DNA of 64,000 nucleotides from Gyrodactylus bullatarudis (lineage: Eukaryota; Platyhelminthes; Monogenea; Gyrodactylidea; Gyrodactylidae), in the NCBI GenBank assembly GCA_012064415.1, contig SSNU01000144.1:671084-735083 (forward strand), given 5' to 3'. The translations under genes were made by a program, and so were the position numbers. The notes below the pieces were generated by a model. The model made no database searches. It was not told the DNA's origin and saw only the letters and a program-made list of their open reading frames with translations. This document shows, one piece after another, positions 15,301 through 26,651 of this stretch. Each line of letters begins with the position of its first letter. The first letter of the stretch is position 1.

Positions 15301-18300
15301 TGGACCCTGTTGATATCAAATTAAAGATTCAATCAATGTAATCTAGTGTAAGAATCAAATTAAAAACCTGTTTAGTAGGATAATACAAATCTTTACAATA
15401 TTTTCGGCTATTTGGTTATTTAATAGAGAATTGAATTTTGAGAAAATAAATTTTAATTAGGCGCCAGCAAATTTTGAATGACTTTTCGGATGGGAATTGT
15501 TCTGAGAGTTATTTTAAATCCCTTCTCATACATATCCGGATCATTTTCTAAAAATTTTGATGAGCTTTAAAATTGTGGTTATCAGAACAATAAGATTTTT
15601 GAATATAATTCGTGAAAATCTTCTATTCTTTGTAAAAGCGCCCAAATTAGCAAATGACCCAAACAGGAAACACTATTTTGTATTTCTCTGCTATTTAGTT
15701 ATGTTATCAAAAGGAACTCACTCGTCAAGTGCCTGAAATTGAGTAATGAATTCATCTTGTTTGATATCGAGAAAATCTCGCATTCTTGAGGGCTGCTGGG
15801 CAATGATTGTATTGATATTTTCAATTATTGTGATCAAGGATTTGTCCAAAAGCTTTAAAAAGTTTAATTTAATAATAATTATTCAAAAGTTCAAATTATA
15901 CGTTGTCCTTTTGTATCCAGACCCTTACAGAATTGAGATGATAACAATGAATTGGTTCGTTAGCCACCTGTCTATTACAAATACACAAGAGACTATTTAT
16001 TATTTATTCAATTAACCTTTTATTAAAAGAATTTTTTTCAGACCTGACTCCATGATGAAAATAATAATCAATTATTATTCGAAATTTCATTGTTTTTATC
16101 ACAACAAGACCCATTTTTCAGGTTGAATAAATCAAGAAAAACAATATTTTCAGTAACCTTAACGCCCAAGAAATTACGTTTTGTCTTAATTAATTTACAT
16201 TGGCTATTTAATGGGAATAGTGGGAATAAAAGTAAATAAAGCTTTATAAATCAACAAAGAATGTTAATATAGCTTGTTAGCTTGTATTCTCTAATTACAA
16301 TTCTTGTATAATTATTTACCTTCAGAGTATAAATTGCATTGCATATTGTATTACATTACACATCATATTATTATTATTATTGAGAGGATATACATATGCA
16401 TTACTCATCAGAGAGGTACATGTGTGTTGAGTGAGGAGAGGAAGAGTTCAAATCTTGTTTCAAATTGTATAAAACAAACTAGAAAGTGATTACACAGTGT
16501 GTAATGCATTTTTCTCAAGATCAATCAAATGTAAATAAAGGGAGAGATTGTTTGTAATATTATTTATTCATAATATTTTGAGAAGGGGTTGGGGCTGACA
16601 TATAAATGATCTACAAATCATTTCTCTCTCTTCCCACAGAGGGAAAAAATACTTTGCCCTGCATAGATATTCTAGTGAGTGAGGTCAATTAGCACGAGTT
16701 ACATTACAATTCTCATCATTAGTGCATTCAAATTACATACATAGATTAGATGTATAGTTCTTAATGTGATTTAGTGGTTAAGTACACTACTCCTGTGTAG
16801 TGTGTCACTTGCAAAATTTTTAATAATAATAAATGTAAATTTTATATGCATCTTAAAAAAAGATAGAGAGAATAGTTCTGGACATTGCCAGTTGATAATT
16901 ATATAATTCAAGAATAATATTGATGTGTGCAGGATTAGTCCCCCTGTGATTATCAATAAGAAGGAATCAATTATTATTTTCTTTCTTTTAATACTACTAT
17001 TTATTTCAATACTATAATAATACTACTGCTACTAGATGGCGTCGTATTTGGAATTAACTCAAGCTAATCATGTGTAAAGTTATGAGGGGAGGGGAATTGA
17101 TAACTCTCCCTTTTGCTCTTGGGTAAGAAATACTTTGGATGAAAATCGATTCCCTCCTCATTGTAACATAATAGGGACGAAATGATCCTATTTCATATAA
17201 TGTAAATGGTTATTTCTAATCTTCAAAAGAAATGATGAAAATTTTCAACGTTAATTAAAAGTTATTCTGAAAAACAAGGAAGCCGGAAAAGTTGTTGGAA
17301 TCACATGCTAGATTTTGAAATTGATTGAAAGGGTTATATAGTAAGAAATTTGTAATTTCTCTCTTCATTGAAGAATAAGTCTATTCTACGAGAATTCGGC
17401 CTGATTTTCTTTCTCTCAAGGGAGTTAAAAAAGAGGAGGCGAATAAAAGTATGAACTTTTTCCAGACACTAAGAACATAATCCACCTTTCTATGCTGGCT
17501 GAATTAACTTGTTTAAATTTTAATCTCAATTATCTTGGCACATGTATGCTAATTATAAATTTGGTATCTTTTCTCAAAATGTCTCCCAGACATGGAAGAA
17601 ATTATCAAGAAAATTTTATTATTAATTGAATAAAAAATACACTCTATAGTCAGATTTGAAACTTTTCAGGGTTAGGATCAAAGTTTTCTCTTATCTCTAC
17701 TAGTATAGTATGTGTAGCAGTAACAGTATGATTTGTTATCTTGTTAATTTGATACTAGTATTTTCTGTTGTAATAGTTGTTAATAAACTCAAACTTTGAT
17801 CAAAAGTGATGATGATGATAATTGTGAGTAGTATTAATGATAAAGGATAAAACTGCTTGTCTCATCAAGTTAAAAACACTACTCCAAATCCTTGGAAAAA
17901 TTAATGAAAATAATGGTATTAGTGTAGGCAAAACAGCACACACACAAATGACAAGATTTTGTGTCTGATCAGTGATCATAAACTTTTCCTATGAAATCTA
18001 CAATAATCTTTTTCTCTGTGGGACAACCAAAATCTTTTAATCCATATATATGTTATCAGATTGTTGTGTATTTTAATCTCTTACAAAATAATAAACTTGG
18101 TTAACTAAAACACTCACATCTGAATTGTAGGCATCGAAAAAGTCTGGGCAAGTCCAATCTATGCCGAGTTCTCGTTTACCTGAAAAAGATATGATAATTC
18201 ATTATAATCATAGAACAGAGAGAGATGATTTTTTTATCACTCAATATTCCCTATTATTCGTATACAAAAGAATAGTGATGGTGATTTGAATGAAAATAGA

Positions 18301-21300
18301 TGATGATTAAGAAAAACTACCTTGGCCGTTAATGCCATCTACATCAGGGTTAATGAATTAATTTCCAATTATGGGAATTATTAATCGTACTTGAAGGATG
18401 GAAATATAAAGCAAAAGAAGAGAATATTGAATTCAGAGAGTGTACCAGACAATGCCATAAAACAAGTGGAATATAGAGTGCTAGAATTCTGCAATAAATG
18501 AAGGCTTTGAAAGGAAATTAAAGAAATTAGGTTCCTTTAAATTTTCATCGGTAAATAAATTCTTTGGAAAAAAAGAGAAATAAAAAAGAAATCAGAAATT
18601 CATTCACATAAAGTAAAGCCATTGGTGGTTTGAAAGTTAAATACCGAGGGGGCTTTTAGAATGAAGAAAAATAATACAATTCATGGACAGGAAATTGATT
18701 AAACTCTTTTCATGAATACATGAACGTATTCGCAGAGCGAAAATTAGAAAAAGGAACTTGCAAACTTCCGCTAGCTAATAAGACGAGGTGAGTAAAGGAT
18801 CCATTTTTCCTTCGAAATGGACTCATTTTCATTCACATGGAAATGCACAGAACAGGACTAATGTCTTAAATTCATCAAGGCACTATACACTTGACACGTG
18901 TGAAGGAAAAAACCAATTAATTTCTGTTTTTTTGAAACATGTATAGTCTGAATTAATTAACATGATTTGGCATTGAGATGGAGGAAAGGATTAGACAATG
19001 AAAGAAAAAACGTTTATCCCTGATTGACAGTGTTGACAAAAGTGAACAACTCAGGAATCATACGATATTGAAAAGGAATTAACAAAGATGGAATATTTCT
19101 TCCTTTACAAAAGGTATCCCATGATGCTTGGTGAGAATTTGCAAGGGATCAAGGGAAAAATGCTTTATTACAAGTAAAAATAACATTGATTATTCTCTTT
19201 TCTAAAAATAGTAACACAAAAACTAAATTGAAATCAATGCTATTGGTTGTCACAGAAGAGGAAGAAGAAAAAACACTAAAAGAGAGATAGAGAGAGAGAG
19301 ATGGAAATTGAATGCTTCTCTTCCATATTTCTTTTTGGATCATTGATCGTTAGAGTCACGTGATAATCAAATTTGTTCATAATTTTCATTTCATCCCAGC
19401 CTAGGATACATCTTTATCTTGGTAGTATTACCAGTAATGATGACCTTGTGCACATAGAAATAGGAAATATATCTATATCTCAACAAAACGATTATAGGAT
19501 AATGATCCCCAGAGTTATTACTCCACAATTATGTAGTTGTTTATTTATTTTAGTGAACAGTTCGAAAAATTTGAGTAATTTCTTCATGCCAACACGCAAA
19601 GGCCACTTAGACTAGAAGAGGAAATGATATACAAAACTAGACAGACAATGTTATAATTAAATGACAAAGAATGAGAGCAATATTCATGTGAGAGGCAATG
19701 CCTTAAAGTCCATGTGCTAAAGTCAAATTCTCTCTACTGTATTGACTTGGAACAGCATGTATGAGGGAAATGATATACTACTAGCTAGTTGGCAAAATTA
19801 AAGTTGCTTAAATACTCTAGTTTCCTATGAATTAATTAATTCTGTAAAAATGCACACAGAATAGAATATATATAACGAGAACAAGTGACAAGTTACTCAT
19901 CTAAAAGATTCTTGAAAAATTCTCTAACAGAATTAATCGTAAAAATCAAATTTTTATCAATTAAAATTGGTTAATAACGATAACGACTTGATTTAATATA
20001 ATTTAATTAATTGTCTGTAATTTTTTATAAAAACGGCGCTGAATAAAAACCAGGCAATATCAAAATGTAGCAAGAATATTGTAGTCATGTTGATACGATA
20101 TGTAGATTATCAACATCGACAAGTAAATTAGAAATGAATGAATATCTCTTTCGGTTTAATTGAAGAGACAAAAAGAAAGTATGCAACTCGATGTATAAAT
20201 TCTATTTAAACATTATTCATGTAGAAAGCCAATAAGAAGAACATCAATATACAGTTGTAATTGAATGAAAATGATATCTTTTTTTCAAAAGAGAGAATCA
20301 AACAAGGATTAGGGACTTGTATGGGAGTCAATAGCTAAAGATGTTAGTTTTTCTATTGGTAAAACAAGGCTCAGCATGAAGAAATTTGTTTTGGGTTGAA
20401 GCCCTCTAGGATGTTTTATCTTGTTATATGTAAATAATCTTATAATCATTAAAAAATAACAGGCTTTCATTGACGAATTAATTTCAAGTATTATCCACAA
20501 ATGACAGTGTCATTATTAATTGAGTTTTTTTCAAATACGCTATGCTGCATTCAATGAACTATTTTCATGAGGATAAAACACACATAGAAACAGGTTGTCT
20601 TATTCAGTTGCCAGACAGGTAGAAGAAATAAATTCCATGAGCAAATCAGAGATGTGTAGATGAAATTGTATGTTAATGCCATCAAGAGAAAATTTTGTTA
20701 TTAATCATAATACATTTTCACTTTCACGAAAGAAAGACATAGAAAATGCATCAAGAGTAATCTTGTGTCAAAGAAAAGTAACTCGAGATAAGAAAAAATG
20801 TTTATTTCCCCAATAAATGTATTATTAGTAGTAGTAATACTAGTATTTTCTTATGGGTTAGTTAATAAAATTTTACAATATTTTTATTGGTAAAGAAAGA
20901 AAATAAAATGAATTTCAGAGTGTAATTTTATGAGTAATACTTTTGTATTATTTGCTCTGAGTAAATCAAGTGTTGGGGACTGAATCTTTAGCCTTAATGA
21001 TGATGAAAAGGAATAGCAAATTAAAGAGGAGATAAATGTGTGAATGAGATTTCTTGAGGGGAGAGGGCAAATCAGAGTTTGTTAAAGGGGAGAGAGATTC
21101 TTAAGGACAATGAAGTCTTAATTTAACCGAATAAAGTTTACCGTGATTTTACTTCTTCAACTTGTTAAATAAACGTCAACATAGTTTTATTTTAAAAACA
21201 TAGGGGATTCATTTATTTGAAAATGACTCACGCCTTAATTCATTGCATTTATCCAAGTTTATAGTGCCATTTATGCAGGTAAATCCCACTGGATAGTCAA

Positions 21301-22490
21301 CACAAGTTGCCTTGATTCTACCGTTATCCCTGTCAGTGCATAAATCAACATTGATGCTTGAAGCTAACCAACATTCATCAACAGAATTGGAGTTGCATTG
21401 GTTTGATTGAAATAGAAAGGTTTGAGGCAAATATCTTTCCCCCTGATAAAAAAATTGAAAAATAACTGAATATCCAGAACATAATTAAATTATGATAAGT
21501 CTTTGTGATAAAATACATTGCTATCAAGAATTTTGAGATAACCCCCACCCTCCATACAATTTTAATAAAAAACACAGATTAGATAAGGAAATATGAAAAG
21601 GGGCTTGTGTTAAATGAGGAAAATATTAGTAGACTTACAGTGGGACAAATCCAATTCTTATTTTGATCATTGCCACAGGCAAATTTTATGTATTTATCTT
21701 CTGAGCAACGATAGGAACGAGACATGTCGATACATTGATCCTGACAAAGACGAAGTCCGTTTTGCTTTGAAATGAAACATTCATCAACATCAGGCTCAAA
21801 CCTCTGAATGAATTTAAGCTCTCTGTTTGATCGAAAAACGAAAAATGATAGCTCGTTCCCAACAGTTGGCTCAACAGTTATTGTTGAAAATACTTCCAAA
21901 CGATCAGGATCATTTTCATTTTTACGATATTCCAATTTGACGTGTTTTTTCTCAAACTGCATGTAAAAGTTTCTATAGCCTTGCTTACAAAAAGAAGCAG
22001 TTATATTGTAATAATGTCCTTGGTAATAATTTTTGGAATAAACACTCATCGAATGTTCAGGAGGACTTTCCTTGTCAAAATCATTAACTTGTTTAGAAAG
22101 AAGTTGAATAATTCCTTTTTTGACCGTAAATTCGCAAATTGAACGGTGTGTTTCATTAAAAGCATAAAAACGGATATTTTCAAGGGTTGGAAACCAGGGT
22201 AGAGTTAAAGAATAGTCAGATGGACTCTCACAACCTACTGACATTTTCAATATTCGCTCATTGTTGAACCATAATGCTGAGCCACCAAATATTTGGGTGC
22301 ATCTAACTTGAGTCGTAACATTTCTCCAGGGAACGAAAGAATTGTGGTTATCATCAACAAATATAGGATCTTAAGTTGAAAGATTGTTATAACACAACTA
22401 ACCACATATTCTGTCAAAATTTTCTGATTTACTATTAGCAATAATGTAAAAAAATACAATAATCAGTTTTCTTATGCAGCTTAATTGCAT
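3326..22490 (-). CDS. EGF-domain secreted/membrane protein, 3' part beyond left edge
   Basis: Spliced minus-strand gene. Exons: 22490-22403, 22369-21639, 21442-21232, 18179-18118, 15852-15722, 7653-7440, 3626-3557, 3492-3326. All GT-AG junctions keep one frame for 558 codons and the gene continues past the left edge. Residues 1-22 look like a signal peptide (MQLSCIRKLIIVFFYIIA), followed by a Cys- and N-glycosylation-rich ectodomain. Two calcium-binding-EGF-like starts (VDECF near residue 222, VDECW near 290) precede a Cys-poor stretch (from about 350) rich in helices. The order signal peptide, EGF, then a helical juxtamembrane region resembles adhesion-GPCR ectodomains with a GAIN domain, but no proteolysis site or 7TM is in view, so this is only a suggestion. 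Introns are 33, 196, 3052, 2265, 8068, 3813 and 64 nt, so the same gene holds an ultrashort and very long introns. Gene structure is well supported; identity is not. Confidence 0.75.
9589..10169. mobile_element. piggyBac-like MITE
   Basis: A 581-bp non-coding element with perfect 12-bp terminal inverted repeats, CCCTTTCGATAC at 9589-9600 and its reverse complement at 10158-10169. It is flanked exactly by TTAA duplications (9585-9588, 10170-10173). TTAA targets and CCC-starting termini are the signature of the piggyBac superfamily. No transposase ORF lies inside, so it would be non-autonomous. It sits in the 8-kb intron of the minus-strand EGF-domain gene. Confidence 0.8.
14038..14130. repeat. 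Second copy of the interior of the 2.5-kb element
   Basis: This stretch shares a run with 2755-2840: both have the CACAGAGAT core, then a purine-rich tract, then ATTCGAAAATGTGATCA and CTTGAA. I did not find TTAA-delimited ends here, so it may be a truncated copy. Confidence 0.55.
14538..14607. repeat. Short inverted repeat (hairpin)
   Basis: Arms of about 15 bp, AGTGGCCAATTTTCC and nearly its reverse complement GGGAAATTGGCCACT, are separated by about 38 bp. It lies within a long GC-poor intron; function unknown. Confidence 0.5.
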
Positions 22491-23051
22491 TTTAACTGTC
22501 AGTGTAGGACCATGAGGATTACTACCCTTTTAAATTTGTGCTATTTTACTCACGACTACCAACAAACAAAAACTCTTTAATTATTGTTTGCTTTGTTTTA
22601 AGCATTACTTTGAAGATAATTTGATTATGAAGTTTTTCAAACTTAGTTTTTAGTTTAAATTAAATAAAATGTGAAATCTTTAATTATTCCTGACATTCTT
22701 TGAAATCTAAATAAGGCTGACTATGTAAGCTTTGGAGTCTAAAGTTTAGACATTATTCTCTCAAAAAATGAAGTCTAATATGAGTAGTTAAAATATAGCA
22801 GTGGGCTTAAATGTCAGCGACATTTTTAAATGTTGATTAAACAATGTTTAATCAGTAAATAATAAACTAGCCAGATTTCCAATCAAACAGAATTTATTTT
22901 TTTATTTAATTTTAAAAGTCTTTGGTGTCGAAATATTCGAAATAAAGTTTTTAATCAACATTTTACTTTAATTTTTCTTTATAAGCAAGCGTTAAGATTT
23001 CTATATATATAAAGCCTATCTTCTGAATACTTATCCCATTGATAAATTTGT
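22491..23051. other. Intergenic, no feature seen
   Basis: AT-rich spacer between the start of the EGF-domain gene and the 3' end of the Asn-rich gene, both on the minus strand. It should contain the promoter of the former. No ORF or repeat recognised. Confidence 0.4.
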
Positions 23052-24572
23052 TTACCAGTTTCCAGTGGGTAGACGATTAGTTATTTTTGTTCCAGATTTT
23101 CTGTCAATCTCTTGTTCGTATTCGTATGATGTAGGTGTTCTTTTACTTTTTGCCAGTTGTTGAGTGCACCAGTCTGAACTGTCTCCAGCAGTGTAGTAGT
23201 TACTATTAGTACCAGAGTAGCCTACATTTCTCGTATTATTATTATTGAAGCCTGAGGTATTGTTAATATTACTATTGTAGTTGTTATTATTGGAATAATT
23301 TAGACCTCCCGATGTATAGCCAGTGTTGTTTCTAATGTTACTGTTGGCATTGATGCCAGTGCTATATGCAGAATTGATATTATCATTATTGTAGTTGTTG
23401 GTAGCATTGAGATTAGTTTTTGATGCAAAAGCAGATTTTGGTCTGATAACAGGACTATTATTCGTACTCAGTTCATTATTAGAGAGGGCTGAATACACTT
23501 TTCTATCAGGTGATAAGTGATGTGCAATGAACATGTAAACAGGTCCATTTTCCGATATTCTGCTTCCGTACTTTGGATCTGAGTCAATATACTTGACATC
23601 AACAGCCCAAGCATCATCATCAAGATGTGGATTTGAGATGGCTCTCCTCATAGAATTATCTTCGTTGCCATATAATTTGGTTTTCTCCACTCTCGGTGTA
23701 TAGAGATATTCTTCGGTTCGTGGTATTTCCGTGTTATTGAATCGATGTGTGTTATCTATAGTAGTTATGTTTCTTCTAGGTACCAATTCTGACGCTGATC
23801 TTGTATCTGAAATTAGGTAATTACTTGTTCTTGGTTCTTGAGTGTAATAAACTTTATCGCCAGTTATATTATTATTATTATTATTATTATTGCCAGTATT
23901 ACCAGTTGCTGGATCGTATGTTGTTCGTTTATAAGAATAAACCGGTCGGCCACGATTTGTTCCATCATAAGTGGTATAATCATCAACAATTAATTTTTGA
24001 TTGTTTAAATTCTTTGAATAGTTGTTATGAATGAAAGCTGGTTGAGCAATAACATTGTTATTGTTGATATTATTCGTAACGGTTCGTGTTTCTGAGAGGG
24101 CACGATTATTCACGTTTCCATTTCTCCTCAAAATATATTCAGGATCTCGACGAGCCAACAGGATTAAATCACAGACTTTGTTCACATCGTTTGTATCTCT
24201 TAGTTTCAAACATTCAAAATAGTACTTTCTGAGAGGAGGCTCTTGAACGCATAGAACAATTACTCGTTGATCACTTGAAAAAACATAGAAACGAAGAATG
24301 TCTTTATACTTGTGGAATTTTTTCGGTGGTTTAGCGCCAAAAGTTGATAACTTTTTGTATTGTAAGCGATCATTGTAGCAATAAACCTTGCAATGACACA
24401 ACGGCTTATTCGTCTCTAATGCAACAAGTGCTTGTCGGGCATTTTCTTCGTTGAACTCAGCTTCACTTTGGGCTCCTAATCGACCGAGCAAATCTCCAGT
24501 ATCTCCAAAGAATTCATATTCATTTGTTGAGGTATAGAGAGATTTATTCTTCTTCCTTGATCTTGTTGTCAT
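23052..24572 (-). CDS. Asn-rich protein with possible N-terminal PTB-like domain
   Basis: Intronless 506-aa ORF starting at ATG 24572. The N-terminal 150 residues are ordered in composition: a basic start (MTTRSRKKNK), an acidic segment, then an alternating strand-like region with HCKVYCYNDRLQYKK and YYFECLKLRDTNDVNKVCDL, which resembles the strand-helix ending of phosphotyrosine-binding (PTB/PID) folds. That assignment is tentative. Residues about 160-450 are low complexity, rich in Asn, Thr, Ser and Tyr, with several poly-Asn runs coded by AAT/AAC repeats. These give (ATT)n tracts on the plus strand near 23866-23890. No signal peptide or membrane segment. Likely an intracellular adaptor-type protein with a disordered tail. 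Confident as a gene, unsure of function. Confidence 0.7.
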   Translation of the reverse strand: MTTRSRKKNKSLYTSTNEYEFFGDTGDLLGRLGAQSEAEFNEENARQALVALETNKPLCHCKVYCYNDRLQYKKLSTFGAKPPKKFHKYKDILRFYVFSSDQRVIVLCVQEPPLRKYYFECLKLRDTNDVNKVCDLILLARRDPEYILRRNGNVNNRALSETRTVTNNINNNNVIAQPAFIHNNYSKNLNNQKLIVDDYTTYDGTNRGRPVYSYKRTTYDPATGNTGNNNNNNNNITGDKVYYTQEPRTSNYLISDTRSASELVPRRNITTIDNTHRFNNTEIPRTEEYLYTPRVEKTKLYGNEDNSMRRAISNPHLDDDAWAVDVKYIDSDPKYGSRISENGPVYMFIAHHLSPDRKVYSALSNNELSTNNSPVIRPKSAFASKTNLNATNNYNNDNINSAYSTGINANSNIRNNTGYTSGGLNYSNNNNYNSNINNTSGFNNNNTRNVGYSGTNSNYYTAGDSSDWCTQQLAKSKRTPTSYEYEQEIDRKSGTKITNRLPTGNW

Positions 24573-25048
24573 TATTTTCCAACTTTTCTTTCAATAATCT
24601 ACAATAAAATAAAAATGTATAGAGAGAAAATGTGTAATTCAAATTGTGCTACTCGTTCACTACACAAGACGACGCAGCCAAGAAAAATGTAAGAATAATA
24701 TAAAACACTTCAGGTTTTTATAAAAGATTGAATTGACTATTCCTTTTCTATAGAGGTGTTGTATAGCTTCTAGAAGCAAAAAGTTATTGTTTGCATGCAT
24801 CTGGTTAGCGAATATTCTCAATCCATTTGAGTTAGTCTTATTTTCTAGTTTTCTATTCAAAAGTTGGTAAGAGGTGTAAGAATACAATTTTAGTGTGCGG
24901 CTACTTTTTGCTTCATTCAGCTTTCTTGAGAAGAACTTCTCCACCCCAAACAGCAACAATACTCGGATGAAATTTTGTTGAAAAAGAATGGCTATTAGAT
25001 GATTTCGATTTTATTGTATCATTACTGTTGAAATAATAATAGAGTAAT
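24573..25048. other. Intergenic between two minus-strand genes
   Basis: A 476-bp spacer between the Asn-rich gene start and the PSPH stop. It should hold the promoter of the former and the PSPH 3' UTR. An open stretch at 24660-24959 lacks an ATG start and any family resemblance, so I do not call it. Confidence 0.4.
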
Positions 25049-25805
25049 TTAGTCTGATAATGATGAACTTAAGAATTTTTTAATGCTAGCCATGGAATGA
25101 AATTGGTAAGGTGTTGAATCTTTAACGATCTGACGAGAACAGTTACCCAAAAATGCGAAAAAGTAACCAGCAGGTGGACAAAGATTGCTATCTGTAATTC
25201 CATCTCCAATAACAATAACACGTTTACCAGATTCTTTGATATCAGTCCCAGGATAATTTTCTTCAAGCAAGTTTTTTAAAGCTTCAAGTTTTCCATTATC
25301 TTGACAAGTGAATTTATCTTCATCAAGAATAAATTTATCATTTGAATCAATAATAAAATCATTACAGTAAATATTTTTGATAGGAATTCCATATTCTAAA
25401 GCAAAAGGTATAATTGCGAACTTGAATCCTCCACTGATAATGTAAACCTTCTTATTTTTTTCGAATAACCACGTGAGTAAGACGCTTAATAAAATTTAAT
25501 TAAAATGATTAACTCAATGCCATCTGAAGAATGTAAAGAAGATGATGCTAAAAATTCCTCAATGTTTTTTTTCGTAGGGTTTATAAGTGCTAATCGCTTG
25601 TGCAAAGATTCTTTAAATGATATTTTTCCTTCCATTCCCAGATTTGTTCTATAAATTTTTATTTTAAAAAGTGAATGACAAACAACCGTGAAACATCTTC
25701 AGATTTCCCTAGAAACTTGGACAATTCATCAAGGGATTCTTCTTTGATCAAGGTAGAGTCAAAATCAAAAACCACAATATCAATTGCGTTGAGAATGTTA
25801 GTCAT
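25049..25805 (-). CDS. PSPH: Phosphoserine phosphatase
   Basis: Three exons: 25805-25687, 25648-25514, 25484-25049, with introns of 38 and 29 nt; 229 aa. It catalyses the last step of serine synthesis, phosphoserine to serine, in the cytosol. HAD-family motifs are all present: FDFDSTLI near residue 15 (nucleophile Asp and acid Asp), SGGF in ISGGF near 104, and GDGITDSNLCPPAG near 180 (Mg-binding aspartates). The cap segment KRLALINPTKKNIEEFLA aligns with animal PSPH. Length matches the family (about 225 aa). The 29-nt intron falls just before LLTWLFEKNKKVYIISGG and must be removed to keep the frame. The start ATG is 110 bp from that of YRDC on the other strand, so the two probably share a promoter. 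Confidence 0.93.
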
Positions 25806-25915
25806 TTAATTTACAAATTCGTGACTATACGTATAAATTTAGAACAAAAAGAAGTTCAAGTGTTGTTCTTTTAATCAAAACTTGGTATATATTTTATTTG
25901 AGTACTGATTTAAAA
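25806..25915. promoter_or_regulatory. Bidirectional promoter region PSPH/YRDC
   Basis: Only 110 bp separate the two divergent start codons, so both 5' UTRs and core promoters must lie here. The stretch is AT-rich with a TATATATTTTA run near 25888. No specific factor site is claimed. Confidence 0.5.
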
Positions 25916-26607
25916 ATGATTGTAAAAACATGTGGTAAAATAATCGACTTAAAAACTCTTTAGACGTTAAATATCAAAAGTTGGCGGAATGCCTTGTTAA
26001 AGGCGGAGTGGTTGCTTTACCCACTGACACTATTTATGGTATTGCTTGTTCACTTGAATGTCCAAATTCAATAAAGAGAATTTACCGGATTAAAGGGAGA
26101 GAATTCAGGAAACCTTTATCCGTTTCTGTATCGTCAATTTCGACCATTTACCAACTTTGTGAGGTCCCATCTTTCTACGATAAATTGTTCCGCGCTATTT
26201 ATCCCGGAGCTGTTACTTTAGTTCTCAAAAAGAATCCATCTATTGCACCAGAAATCGCAAAATTTTATGATTCTAGTATTGGGATAAGGATTCCTAAATC
26301 AGAATTTATTATAAAACTGATGGAAGAATGTGCAAACCTTGTGAATAAAAAGGATTTTCCATTAGCCCTTACTTCAGCAAATCTGTCCAATGAAAAATCT
26401 CCGGTCAGTATTGACGAATTTTATGAGATTCATCACAAATTAGATTTCGTAATCGATGGTGGCTTGACTTCAGAATCTAATCTTGGATCCACAATTGTGG
26501 ATCTTACTAGCGAAACATGTTCGAAAAATTTCAAAATTATTAGAAAAGGTAGTTTTCATGATGAAAGCATTGCGATTCTTACTTCATTAGGGTTCAAGCA
26601 ACAATAA
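25916..26607 (+). CDS. YRDC: Threonylcarbamoyl-AMP synthase (YrdC domain)
   Basis: Two exons, 25916-25934 and 25964-26607, with a 29-nt intron; 220 aa. It makes threonylcarbamoyl-AMP from threonine, bicarbonate and ATP for the t6A modification of ANN-decoding tRNAs. YrdC-fold motifs visible: CLVKGGVVALPTDTIYGIAC near the N terminus, the KGR and RKPLSV substrate loop, SIGIRIPKSEFI, and TSANLSNE. There is no C-terminal Sua5 domain, as in animal YRDC. The first exon encodes just MIVKTC plus one base; without the 29-nt intron the upstream ATG is out of frame and only a TTG would be available. Two AATAAA signals overlap and follow the stop. It converges on ARCN1 with 44 bp between stops. Confidence 0.9.
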
Positions 26608-26651
26608 ATCATTAATAAATATTTATTATATTAAATTATTATCTTTAAAAT

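Noticed and set aside
25981..26607. TTG as the YRDC start
   Set aside because: A 29-nt GT-AG intron joins the ATG at 25916 in frame and adds upstream family-like residues; introns of this size recur in the neighbours.
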